This document shows, piece after piece, positions 15,807 to 23,441 of a stretch of DNA of 64,000 bases. Source of the stretch: DATBGS01 sp036557885 (GTDB taxonomy: Bacteria > Chloroflexota > Ktedonobacteria > Ktedonobacterales > DATBGS01); NCBI GenBank assembly GCA_036557885.1, contig DATBGS010000050.1, positions 9,255 through 73,254 on the forward strand. The letters run 5' to 3'. How positions within the stretch are numbered: the stretch's first letter is position 1; every line of letters starts with the position of its first letter. A program made the translations under genes and the position numbers. The notes under the pieces are model-generated. The model saw only the letters and a program-made list of their open reading frames with translations, was not told where the DNA came from and did not search any database.

Positions 15807-17396
15807 TCAATACGCCGGGCGCGACGCCGGAGCACGCTGGGCGGCTGCCCCTCCTTGATGGCCCGCAAAACGCTCGTTCTCCATAAAATACAACTGGCAG
15901 GCAGCGTCAATCATTTGCGGCGAAAACTCCGGTGCAATAGTATAATAACGCGCCAAAGCGACAATATGACGGAGCAGATCGCGCGGATGGCAGGCACGCA
16001 TCGAGCGCCCAGTTTGCTGATAATGCTGGCGCATAAGATGGGCAAAGCCAGCATCGGAGAAGGCCACGCCTTCCGCCTGGCAGACGCGCGTCAAAATCTC
16101 CCGGTAGTGCTCCAGGGTCGGGTCATTCACCCAGATTTTATTGGGCACGCGCCGCAGAAACGCCTCATCCACCAGATCGCTGGGGCGCATATTGCTGGAG
16201 AAGACCACCAGCGCCCCAAAGGGAATAGCCACCTTCTGCCCATTCATCAACGTCAGGTAGTCTACTCCGCGCTCCAGCGGCACAATCCAGCGATTCAACA
16301 AGTCTTCCGGGCGGCACTGCTGGCGGCCAAAGTCATCAATCAACAGCACCCCCGCGTTGGCCTTCATCTGCAAGGGGCATTCATACAGGCGCAGGCGCTC
16401 ATTAAATTGCAGGTCCAGGTTGCTCAGCACCAGTTCACCCCCCGACTGCACCAGCGGCGGGCGGCAATACACCCAGCGCTCATCCATACGCGCCGCCCCC
16501 TCCACGCCTTCCAGAGAGATCGCAATATGCACACTGGCGTCAAAGAGCGGCATAACGTGTCCGCTGACCTCGATGGCATAGGGCATAAACACGCCGCCGC
16601 TAAACATGGAAGCAATCGCCTCCGCAATGGCTGTCTTGCCATTCCCCGCGTGCCCGCAGAGAAACAGCGCCCCGCCCCGATTCACCGCCACCCCGACCTG
16701 ATCCATCACCACATCGCTTAACACCAGATGGCTGAGCCGCTGACGCACCACCGAACGCATCACCTGTGGGCGCGTCTGAATCTGGCTGTTCAGCGCCGCC
16801 GAGTAGCTGGAGAACGAAACCGGCGCCGGACCCACATAGCCATTGCGTTCAAATGCCTCGCGCGCGCGCCCCTTGCCTTGATCAGTCAGCCGAAAGACCA
16901 GCACCCCTCCCGACATCAGCCCGTTGCCGCCGCTGCTTCCACTGTAGCGCACACTCTCTGTGGCCCCGGCTGCCACCTCAATAGCTCCATCCTTGCGCAG
17001 CGTCGTAAAGACTTCATCCAGCACCCCGCTCAGCGGCAGGCGCATCTGCGCGGCAAGCGACGTGGCGCTCAGCGTGCCCGCGTTGGAGAGAAACTTGAGC
17101 GCCAATTCCTGTAACAGGCTCGAATCCAGGCCCGTTTCCGCCACACTGGTTGGGCGCGGCGGCAGCGCCTGCCCCGTCCGGCGCCCCCGGCTCTGAGCCT
17201 CTGCTGCGATTGGGTCTGCTGGCAGCGGCCCAGACGGGCGCAGCCCGCCAGACCCCCCAGACAGCCGCTCGCCGCTGCCCAGACTTCCCAGGCGCGGCGT
17301 CGCTGCCATCGGCCCAGTTGTTCGCCGCTCTCCCGTCCCCGCTTGGGACAACCCACCACTGCCTTGCCGCCCTGGTCCTTCGCTTCCTTGATACAT
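15807..17396 (-). CDS. AAA-type ATPase with winged-helix-like N-terminal region
   Basis: A 529-residue cytosolic ATPase. Residues 1-85 are Gly/Ser/Pro-rich and probably disordered. Residues about 88-190 look like one or two winged-helix-type domains (LQELALKFLSNAGTLSATSL). The ATPase core has Walker A GHAGNGKTA at about 243-251 and Walker B GVLLIDDFGRQ about 100 residues later, then a sensor-like LVVFSSNMRPSDL and a C-terminal helical lid (ACHPRDLLRHIVALARYY). The core recalls proteins in type IV pilus or gliding contexts of Chloroflexi, but that role is a guess. AGGGG precedes the ATG. It sits upstream of the response regulator in the same direction. Confidence 0.75.
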   Translation of the reverse strand: MYQGSEGPGRQGSGGLSQAGTGERRTTGPMAATPRLGSLGSGERLSGGSGGLRPSGPLPADPIAAEAQSRGRRTGQALPPRPTSVAETGLDSSLLQELALKFLSNAGTLSATSLAAQMRLPLSGVLDEVFTTLRKDGAIEVAAGATESVRYSGSSGGNGLMSGGVLVFRLTDQGKGRAREAFERNGYVGPAPVSFSSYSAALNSQIQTRPQVMRSVVRQRLSHLVLSDVVMDQVGVAVNRGGALFLCGHAGNGKTAIAEAIASMFSGGVFMPYAIEVSGHVMPLFDASVHIAISLEGVEGAARMDERWVYCRPPLVQSGGELVLSNLDLQFNERLRLYECPLQMKANAGVLLIDDFGRQQCRPEDLLNRWIVPLERGVDYLTLMNGQKVAIPFGALVVFSSNMRPSDLVDEAFLRRVPNKIWVNDPTLEHYREILTRVCQAEGVAFSDAGFAHLMRQHYQQTGRSMRACHPRDLLRHIVALARYYTIAPEFSPQMIDAACQLYFMENERFAGHQGGAAAQRAPASRPAY

Positions 17397-17561
17397 ATAC
17401 GTACTACCCCTGAAAGAAACCCATCAAAAATAGTGCTGGGCAAGAAACCCTGCTCCAGCGATAGCTCCGTCAACCGGCTGTTCTTCTGTGTGTAGTGACG
17501 AATTAGCGCTGCACGGGTATCGCTGATCACCCATGAGGCTCACTGCGCAACCATGATAGTT

Positions 17562-17589
17562 CGTTACGACATCCGCAAATATCGCAACG
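17562..17589 (-). other. Subterminal hairpin downstream of tnpB (candidate right end / guide-RNA scaffold)
   Basis: Eight bases (cgttacga) pair with tcgcaacg through one wobble, 22 bases past the tnpB stop. IS200/IS605 elements carry such imperfect hairpins near the right end, and the omega/reRNA scaffold is encoded here in known TnpB loci. The exact element end is not determinable. Confidence 0.4.
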
Positions 17590-17610
17590 CTTGACCTACG
17601 CCCGTTGATC

Positions 17611-18900
17611 CTACAACTGGGCGGGAGGTTGGACTACGGCCAACCTTTGGACGCGCCAGAACTCCCGATGCCGCTGTTGCAGCAGCACCTTAATTTCCTG
17701 CCGGTTCTGGCAATTCCTCAGCTCTTGATCGTTCAACCGATCTGCCGTGTTTTCGGAGGCGTTGACATCCGCGTGGGCGGTATGGTGGCAACACCAGCAA
17801 CAGAACGTCTGCTGACTTGGCCGATTCTCACGGGACACATGATGACAGACATGGCACTCCTGCGAGGAATAGGCGCTCTTCACTTTTTGGGCGCGTTGCT
17901 TGCGCTTCAAGGCGCCCCAGGCAAGCTGTTTGGGAATATGGGCCAGATTGGAAGCGTAGAGGTACGCATTCATCCGGCGGCTCTTGAACTTCATCGTCCG
18001 CACCGACAACTGCTCATAGGCTACCTGATAGCCCACGTGGTCCGCATAGAACTGATTGACGGCACGATTAATCTCTTGCCGGACATGGCGTGCCAGTTTC
18101 TGGTTGCGTGCGGAGGGCAGTTTCTGCACGCCCTTCTTCTTGAGGCAAGCCCGTAGTTTCGCTTTCCGACGCCGCTTGGCCCGATCCCGTTTGTGCCGTT
18201 CTGCGAGCTTGCCGTGAAAGGTGCCATAGTGCTTACCCGTTGAAGTCGTGATGAAATTGGCGATGCCGACGTCCACTCCCACCACAGGAGCCGTCTGGGG
18301 CGTTTCGATCTTGACCTTTTCGGTGTAGGAGAGCGTGAGCCACCAGCCATCGGGCTTGCGTGTGAGGGTTACACTCGTATTGAGTTGCTTGCCTTCCAGC
18401 GCGGCCTGGTGATAAGGAGCCAATTCCACGGGAAGCAGGAGTGGTCTGTAGCGTTCCAAGGTGCTCAGGCGCAGCCAATAGTCAAACACGCTGTCCTGGG
18501 ACTTCTCTAAGAGAGCAACGTTGGCATTGGCCTGCACACAGATTTCCTTCAAGACGGGCGTGTTCCACTCTTTCCACACAGGTGGCGGCTCCTCCTCTTG
18601 GCGCTTCTCCTCCCAGGCTGCATATGCCTCCTGGTACGCTTCCAAAGCATGCTCGCGGTTGGAGCGCCAGCTTTGCGCGATGCCTGCGGCTTGTTGAATC
18701 GCCACGCGCTGCCAGCGTTCTGAGAGAGGGGAACCCAAACAGGGAGCGGCGTACTTATCGGGCAGAACTTCAGTGCAAAACAGCGTCGTGTACTGCTGAC
18801 AGAGGGCCAGATATGCATCTGCTAAGGAGTCTAGCGTTGCCATCTTGCTGTCGTTGACTGCATAGAGCCGGATGTGCGGCACCGCCCGTGTCAGCTTCAT
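17611..18900 (-). CDS. tnpB: TnpB, IS200/IS605-family RNA-guided nuclease-like protein
   Basis: A 429-residue TnpB/OrfB protein. The RuvC-like triad is intact: Asp210 in VVGVDVGIANF, Glu296 in AYEQLSVRTMKF and Asp378 in AHADVNASENTADR. The four-cysteine zinc finger is seen as CHVC and CCWCC. The N-terminal half is helical and divergent. The ATG at 18900 follows a small upstream gene by four bases and has AACAGGAGC inside that gene as ribosome site. There is no TnpA (Y1 transposase) nearby, so the element is not self-mobilising and TnpB may be retained for another role. Known TnpB proteins cut DNA guided by an RNA from the element's right end; that activity here is inferred. Confidence 0.9.
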   Translation of the reverse strand: MKLTRAVPHIRLYAVNDSKMATLDSLADAYLALCQQYTTLFCTEVLPDKYAAPCLGSPLSERWQRVAIQQAAGIAQSWRSNREHALEAYQEAYAAWEEKRQEEEPPPVWKEWNTPVLKEICVQANANVALLEKSQDSVFDYWLRLSTLERYRPLLLPVELAPYHQAALEGKQLNTSVTLTRKPDGWWLTLSYTEKVKIETPQTAPVVGVDVGIANFITTSTGKHYGTFHGKLAERHKRDRAKRRRKAKLRACLKKKGVQKLPSARNQKLARHVRQEINRAVNQFYADHVGYQVAYEQLSVRTMKFKSRRMNAYLYASNLAHIPKQLAWGALKRKQRAQKVKSAYSSQECHVCHHVSRENRPSQQTFCCWCCHHTAHADVNASENTADRLNDQELRNCQNRQEIKVLLQQRHREFWRVQRLAVVQPPAQL

Positions 18901-18904
18901 TCGA

Positions 18905-19075
18905 CTAGCGCTCCTGTTCTCGTTGACGCTCCTCAGCTTTGATGCGAGCCAATTCCTGGTCTGCCAGCCGTTCAATGGTCTCAATCATCTGCTCATCACA
19001 CATGGCTGCAATCAGCCGCAGTTTTTTATGAGTCTGTTCCCGAATGCGTAGCATATTGTATACTTTGTCTTTCAT
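18905..19075 (-). CDS. Small helical protein, possible ribbon-helix-helix, coupled to tnpB
   Basis: A 56-residue protein starting MKDKVYNMLRIREQTHKK and ending in a highly charged helix (RIKAEERQREQER). The N-terminal strand-like VYNMLRI followed by two predicted helices (QTHKKLRLIAAMCDEQ and MIETIERLADQELAR) fits an Arc/MetJ-type ribbon-helix-helix DNA-binding fold, but the match is by shape only. AGGAC precedes the ATG. Its TAG lies four bases before the tnpB ATG, and tnpB's ribosome site is within it, so the two are co-translated. A promoter lies just upstream (19082-19111). It may repress the operon or act as a partner of TnpB. Confidence 0.65.
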   Translation of the reverse strand: MKDKVYNMLRIREQTHKKLRLIAAMCDEQMIETIERLADQELARIKAEERQREQER

Positions 19076-19081
19076 GTCCTA

Positions 19082-19111
19082 ATGATACTATAATCGCTAC
19101 AAACAAGTCAA
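19082..19111 (-). promoter_or_regulatory. Promoter of the small gene-tnpB operon
   Basis: On the minus strand, TTGACT (19111-19106), an 18-base spacer and TATCAT (19087-19082) end seven bases before the ATG at 19075, leaving a leader of only a few bases. Confidence 0.5.
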
Positions 19112-19192
19112 GAGCATACCAGGCTCTCCATGCTACTTGCGCATCTTGGTGGCTATTTGCCTCCATGACAAAAGACGAGATGCAATACAACC

Positions 19193-19247
19193 CCGACGAG
19201 CCAGAGGGCGGTCCTTCCAATGGAAGGACCGCCCTCTGGCTCGTCGG
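19193..19247. terminator. Perfect 27-base palindrome
   Basis: Arms 19193-19219 and 19221-19247 are perfectly complementary around a single base (ccgacgagcc... / ...ggctcgtcgg). It lies 24 bases past the stop of the membrane protein at 19271-19879 and may end its transcript; there is no T-run. Confidence 0.55.
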
Positions 19248-19270
19248 AGTGAGCAAACTCCCCTCTCGCG

Positions 19271-19879
19271 CTAGCGCCCCCACTCCAGGCGGCGGCTGCC
19301 AATGGCGCCACCAATCATAGCCAGAATCAGTCCGATCACCAGGGTCACAAAGGTAATCCAGGATGCTGTTGCCGTCTGAGGGGCCGTCAGCCCAGGTGCT
19401 ACCCCACCCATCAGCCCATTAGTACGTCCCGCGCTCACAAACGTCAGGACGAACAGAGCGGCCAGGGACAACGCCCAGGCCATTGCCGCATTCAAGACCG
19501 CTGGACGAACGCCCGTCACGCCTGCCGTCCGCGCCGTCATCCAGCCACCTAGCAAGTAGGCTACGATACCGGTCAAGATAGACCAGCCATACACGAAGGC
19601 GTTATTGGGGTTCGCCCCCCAGACAGAAAACGCAATTGCTGCGCCCAGTGCTCCCATGACCGCAAGCGTGGCGACAATGGTCAGCAAACCTGCCCAAATT
19701 GGCCCCCAACGCACCCAATCCCTCCAGGCCATGGTAGCCCGATCCGTCGTTCTGGCGGTGCTATACTCCGCTGGAGCGGCACCAGACGACGTTGGAGTGG
19801 TGCCAGGGACCGCTGGCCGGTCCATTGGCGAGTAATCTCTACGCAGTTCTTGATCTTGATAGCCTGGTGCCTGTTGCAT
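19271..19879 (-). CDS. Four-helix membrane protein of unknown function
   Basis: A 202-residue integral membrane protein. After about 65 polar, Pro/Thr-rich residues, four hydrophobic segments are seen (about 75-103, 110-132, 140-165, 175-197), the second carrying LLGGWMTARTAG and the last ending MIGGAIGSRRLEWGR. Gly-rich helices of this pattern occur in uncharacterised Actinobacteria/Chloroflexi membrane proteins. The ATG at 19879 is preceded by AAGGAGG nine bases upstream; an in-frame start further upstream lacks this. It is divergent from the DUF2089 operon, with about 220 bases between. Confidence 0.7.
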   Translation of the reverse strand: MQQAPGYQDQELRRDYSPMDRPAVPGTTPTSSGAAPAEYSTARTTDRATMAWRDWVRWGPIWAGLLTIVATLAVMGALGAAIAFSVWGANPNNAFVYGWSILTGIVAYLLGGWMTARTAGVTGVRPAVLNAAMAWALSLAALFVLTFVSAGRTNGLMGGVAPGLTAPQTATASWITFVTLVIGLILAMIGGAIGSRRLEWGR

Positions 19880-20000
19880 GCTTCTACCCTCCTTATTGAG
19901 TGGAAAATCTCTACGGATACCGATACATCCTACTTTCCACGTTGCATATCCCATACCACGAACGCCTGCACGCATGTCTGCTCCTCGCCAGTTTTTCAAA

Positions 20001-20050
20001 TAAAGTTAATGTTAGTATTGACTTTTTTAAAGTTATCTGCTATAAAGTTA
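20001..20050 (+). promoter_or_regulatory. Promoter of DUF2089 operon overlapped by three TAAAGTTA direct repeats
   Basis: TTGACT (20018-20023), a 17-base spacer and TATAAA (20041-20046) form a strong promoter. The 8-mer TAAAGTTA occurs three times in direct orientation, at 20001, 20028 and 20043: before the -35, inside the spacer and over the -10. The segment is AT-rich in a GC-rich region. The repeats look like an operator. Confidence 0.65.
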
Positions 20051-20099
20051 AATAACAGGACGTTGAACGCCTGAACGGGGAGAAAGGAGCAGGGGGAGC

Positions 20100-20525
20100 A
20101 TGTATGAAATAAGCGGGCGCTGCCCCGTATGCGGGGGACAACTCCACATCACCCGCATGCAATGCAGCACGTGCCAGAGCGCCCTGGAGGGGCAATTTGC
20201 CGTGCCTGGCGGAGGACGCGGCGAAACCTCGCGCGATGGCTACTATGGCCGACTGGAGCGGCTGAACCAGGAACAGTTGGAGTTTGTTGAAACATTTTTG
20301 CGGTGCCGGGGAATTATCAAGAACGTCGAAGCCATGCTTGATATTTCCTATCCCACCGTCAAAGCGCGCCTCAACAACATTCTGGAAACGATGGGCTTTC
20401 TGGTCGAGGAAGAGATTCCCGACCCGGAGCGCCGCCGCGAGCGCCGGGAAATCCTGCAAGACCTGGCGCAAGGCAAGATCACGACTGAAGAAGCACACCG
20501 CCGTCTGGCAGCAGAAAACGAATGA
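20100..20525 (+). CDS. DUF2089-family zinc-ribbon/HTH protein
   Basis: A 141-residue probable regulator. The N-terminus is a zinc ribbon (CPVCGGQLHITRMQCSTC, residues 8-25). Residues about 55-100 form a helix-turn-helix (LEFVETFLRCRGIIKNVEAM, then DISYPTVKARLNNIL), as in the DUF2089 family (PF09862). The C-terminal 30 residues hold a short helical motif (ILQDLAQGKITTEEAHRRL). GGGGGAG precedes the ATG. It is 21 bases ahead of a DUF4097 gene whose end carries the same kind of motif. In other bacteria DUF2089 genes are also found beside DUF4097 genes; function there is unknown. Autoregulation through the TAAAGTTA repeats is a plausible guess. Confidence 0.85.
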   Translation: MYEISGRCPVCGGQLHITRMQCSTCQSALEGQFAVPGGGRGETSRDGYYGRLERLNQEQLEFVETFLRCRGIIKNVEAMLDISYPTVKARLNNILETMGFLVEEEIPDPERRRERREILQDLAQGKITTEEAHRRLAAENE

Positions 20526-20546
20526 TCTCTTACGGGGAGGAAAGAG

Positions 20547-22208
20547 ATGAGCAATGAACAAACCTACTCCAGTGGCGGGCTGACCCGGCTGGAAATTGGC
20601 CGCGCCGATGGAGATTTGGAAATCCTCGGCTGGGATGAGCCGCATGTGCGCATCGTCGGCCTGGATGACGACGAAGAGGACTCCAATTTCCAGGTGGGCG
20701 CGGATGGCCGCATGCGCCTGGGGACCATTAAAGAAGATGTCACCATCACTGTGCCACGCGGCGCCAGCCTGCATATTCTCAGCGCCAGGAGCGATGTTTC
20801 GGTGCGCGGCCTCCAGGGGCCGGTACGCATGGATGCTGTCAGCGGCGACGCGCAGATACAGGAAGCCACCACCGTCTGGCTGGGGGCCGTTGCTGGTGAC
20901 CTCACCATCGAGCGCTGCCAGGGAGAAGTGCGCCTCAACACACTCTCTGGTGATCTGACAGTGCGCAACGTGGGCGAACTGGAGGTGACTGGCGCAATCA
21001 ATGGCGATGTGCACATCCACGAAGTCGCGGGCGAGGTACGCATCAAAAATGGCAGCCGGGGCGATGTCCAGGTGAGCCGCGCGGGACGGGTGAGCATTGC
21101 CAACATGCAGGGCGATTGCAGTGTTGCGCAAACCAGCGGTGTAGAGATTGGCAACCTGGGTGGTGACTTGAGCGTACAAGAAGTGGAAAGCGTCTGCGAA
21201 GTGGGCAATATGCACGGGGATGCCCGGCTGCGCAACTGCGGCGGCATCGCCACCTTTGGCAATCTGGGTGGCGACCTCAACGCGCAGGATGTGCGCGGCG
21301 GCATTGCAGCGGGCATGGTCAGCGGAGATGTCCATCTGGACACGCCCCTGAGCAAAGACGCCACGTATGCCATTCGCGCGGCGGGCGACATTACGCTGCG
21401 CTTGCGCGGCGAGATTCATGCCCGCTTTGTCGCGCAGACGGGGCGGGGCACCATTCAAACGCGCTTGCCGCTCACGATTGAGCGCGGGCGACGACGGCAT
21501 CTTGTTGGGGCCATCGGACGTGCCGAGGCCACTGTTACCTTGCAAAGCGAGGGCGGCGACATCTCAATCAGCGCCGCTGACCCAACACAGGAGAGAGCAA
21601 TGAACGACGATTTTGTGACTGATGACGGTGAGGAAACCGGCAGCGGCTTTGCGCATGCCGGCCATGCCGGACATGGCTTTGGCATTAACTGGAGCAAACA
21701 CCCCGGCGGATTCCGGTTTGCCGCTGGCTTTGGGCCAGATGACCCCGATGGCCCAGGCGACCCGCGCATCCGGGGCGGCAAGGGCAACTTCCCCTTCAAT
21801 TGGGACGACGCCCAGCGCGCCGAATACGAGCGCCGCATCCGCGAGATGAGCGACCGCACCGCCAAAGCCGCCCGCCGCGCCGCCGAGCGCGCCAGCGAAT
21901 ATGCCGAGCGTGCCGCCAAACGCGCCCGCGAAACCGACTGGGAAGCCGTTGGCCGCGATGTGCGCACCTCGATTGAGCACGCGATGGGCGAGATGGAGCG
22001 CCTGTTGGAGCAGTTCCGCAGCGGAACGAGTGCGCCGCGCCCGCCCACTCCACCCAACCCGCCCACACCTCCAACCCCACCAACGCCGCCTTTTGCAACG
22101 GCGCGCAACAAGGACGAGGTTGACGCGCAGCGCCGCAGCATTCTGGAGCAGTTGCGCAGCGGCGCCATCAGCCTGGAAGAGGCCGAGCGCCAGCTGAGCG
22201 AACTCTAA
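20547..22208 (+). CDS. DUF4097-family beta-helix protein
   Basis: A 553-residue protein with no signal peptide. Residues about 10-345 are a run of short beta repeats with the pattern SGDAQIQEA, GDLTIERCQGEVRLNTLSGD, the parallel beta-helix typical of DUF4097 (YvlB-like). Residues about 350-430 are Gly/Asp-rich. Residues about 420-485 are an Ala/Arg/Glu-rich coiled coil (RAAERASEYAERAAKRA). A Pro-Thr linker (PPTPPNPPTPPTPP) precedes a C-terminal helical motif ILEQLRSGAISLEEAERQL, matching the end of the DUF2089 partner upstream. GGAGGAAAGAG precedes the ATG. Localisation is probably cytoplasmic or membrane-peripheral; function is unknown. Confidence 0.85.
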   Translation: MSNEQTYSSGGLTRLEIGRADGDLEILGWDEPHVRIVGLDDDEEDSNFQVGADGRMRLGTIKEDVTITVPRGASLHILSARSDVSVRGLQGPVRMDAVSGDAQIQEATTVWLGAVAGDLTIERCQGEVRLNTLSGDLTVRNVGELEVTGAINGDVHIHEVAGEVRIKNGSRGDVQVSRAGRVSIANMQGDCSVAQTSGVEIGNLGGDLSVQEVESVCEVGNMHGDARLRNCGGIATFGNLGGDLNAQDVRGGIAAGMVSGDVHLDTPLSKDATYAIRAAGDITLRLRGEIHARFVAQTGRGTIQTRLPLTIERGRRRHLVGAIGRAEATVTLQSEGGDISISAADPTQERAMNDDFVTDDGEETGSGFAHAGHAGHGFGINWSKHPGGFRFAAGFGPDDPDGPGDPRIRGGKGNFPFNWDDAQRAEYERRIREMSDRTAKAARRAAERASEYAERAAKRARETDWEAVGRDVRTSIEHAMGEMERLLEQFRSGTSAPRPPTPPNPPTPPTPPTPPFATARNKDEVDAQRRSILEQLRSGAISLEEAERQLSEL

Positions 22209-22225
22209 CCTGAGCAATATCGAAG

Positions 22226-22264
22226 CGGGCCAGGCAGCGTACCTGCTGCCTGGCCCGTTCTTTT
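22226..22264 (+). terminator. Rho-independent terminator of the DUF2089/DUF4097 operon
   Basis: A 13-pair stem (cgggccaggcagc/gctgcctggcccg), six-base loop and TTCTTTT tail lie 18 bases after the DUF4097 stop. Confidence 0.9.
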
Positions 22265-22362
22265 CCCTTCCCTCTGGTTGCTTGCGAAACTGAGCCTGGC
22301 CGTGTTACACTTACTCGTGGTGCTAGTGTTATTATTAAGAACGATGGGGGAGGGACAACTCT

Positions 22363-22662
22363 GTGATTCGCCATGAAGTGATTTTGCGGCTGCGCAGCGA
22401 TGTGAATCGTGAAGTGATAGATCGTACGCTCTCCGACATCAAAGGCTTGCTGACCAGCATTCCTGGTGTCACGCAGGTACGCTACGGCGTCAACAACGCC
22501 CCGGCCTATCGGCACGCGCTGCTCGTGGTCATTGTAGAAAACGAGCGCGCCCTGCAACGCTTTAGCCGCCATCCCCTCCATACCCGCGCCATTCGCATCC
22601 TCAGCAAGCTCACGCAATCCTACGCGATTGCCAGCCTGCCGGTCAGCGTCCCCAGAAAGTAA
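22363..22662 (+). CDS. Dabb (stress-responsive A/B barrel) domain protein
   Basis: A 99-residue single-domain protein. It starts with IRHEVILRLRSDV, followed by a helix (VIDRTLSDIKGLLTSIPGV), then VRYGVNN, RHALLVVIVENERALQRF and HPLHTRAI, the order seen in the Dabb family (PF07876), a dimeric ferredoxin-like barrel. The start is GTG with GGGGGAGGG upstream. Members have varied roles, some catalytic, and none can be assigned here. It is a monocistronic gene bracketed by two good terminators. Confidence 0.85.
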   Translation: MIRHEVILRLRSDVNREVIDRTLSDIKGLLTSIPGVTQVRYGVNNAPAYRHALLVVIVENERALQRFSRHPLHTRAIRILSKLTQSYAIASLPVSVPRK

Positions 22663-22701
22663 CGCGCTTTTTCCCAGCAGAGGCGCCACACCATACAAGG
22701 G

Positions 22702-22736
22702 CCGGAGCGAGCAAATTGCTCGCTCCGGTTTTTTCT
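22702..22736. terminator. Strong terminator hairpin with T-run
   Basis: A 13-pair perfect stem (ccggagcgagcaa/ttgctcgctccgg) around one base is followed by TTTTTT, after the Dabb gene. It is also placed to stop the GNAT gene from the other side. Confidence 0.9.
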
Positions 22737-22797
22737 TCTTTCTTCTTTCTTCGTTGTGCCGCCTCTGGCGCCACAGCCGACTTCACACTCCGCCCTC

Positions 22798-23382
22798 TCA
22801 CATCTTCGCTTCCAGCCCGGCTTTGATCGTCGGCCATTCGTCATCAAGGATGCTGTAAAAGACCGTATCGCGCTGGTAGCCGTCGTACAAGACCATATGC
22901 TTGCGTAAGATGCCCTCTTTGACCGCGCCCAGCCGCTCGATGGCCCGCTGCGAAATGACATTGCGGCGGTCCGTCTTCAGTTGCACGCGAATGGCGCCCA
23001 ACGTCTCAAAGGCGTGGCGCAGCAGCAGATACTTGCATTCGGTGTTGACACCAGTACGCTGCACACGCGGCGTCAGCCAGGTCCAGCCAATCTCCAGCCC
23101 GCGATCTGCCGCCAGAATGTTGAGATAGCGCGTTGAACCAAGCAGCGCGAGGCTGGCGCGCTCAACGATAGCAAACGGCAGTTCCTTGCCTGCCGCCCGC
23201 GCCTGAAGCGCCTCCTCAATGATGGCGCGCATAGCGGGAATGGTTTGGGGCATCGGGGCGGGCAAATGGCGCCAGATAGCCGGGTCTTGTGCCGCCGCCA
23301 GCAACCCTTCCGCGTGCGACAGGCTCAGCGGCTCCAGGCGCACCAACGCGCCCTCCAGCGTCACCGGCTGAACATCAAGCAT
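22798..23382 (-). CDS. GNAT N-acetyltransferase (RimJ/RimL-like)
   Basis: A 194-residue acetyltransferase of the Acetyltransf_3 type that uses acetyl-CoA. Typical features are VRLEPLSLSHAEGLL at the start, LPFAIVERASLALLGSTRYLNI (beta4 region), GLEIGWTWLTPRVQRTGVNTECKYLLLRHAFE with the acetyl-CoA pyrophosphate loop, and RRNVISQRAIERLGAVKEGILR at the end. The ATG at 23382 has AAGGAGAAGAGGC before it; upstream in-frame residues look non-coding. The motif set fits house-cleaning or ribosomal-protein acetyltransferases; the substrate is unknown. The Lrp/AsnC regulator lies upstream on the same strand, 59 bases away. Confidence 0.9.
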   Translation of the reverse strand: MLDVQPVTLEGALVRLEPLSLSHAEGLLAAAQDPAIWRHLPAPMPQTIPAMRAIIEEALQARAAGKELPFAIVERASLALLGSTRYLNILAADRGLEIGWTWLTPRVQRTGVNTECKYLLLRHAFETLGAIRVQLKTDRRNVISQRAIERLGAVKEGILRKHMVLYDGYQRDTVFYSILDDEWPTIKAGLEAKM

Positions 23383-23441
23383 GCCTCTTCTCCTTCTTGC
23401 AGGTGGTTCAGCACCAGCCTCTAGCGCGCTCACCCAACAGA

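Noticed and set aside
17069..17530. A 153-codon minus-strand frame beginning before the ATPase
   Set aside because: Its second half overlaps the ATPase in another frame and becomes Arg/Gly-rich; the ATPase start has a good ribosome site and clear downstream domains.
20040..21545. A 501-codon frame on the minus strand
   Set aside because: It is opposite the DUF2089/DUF4097 genes, crosses both and the promoter, and has no recognisable domain.
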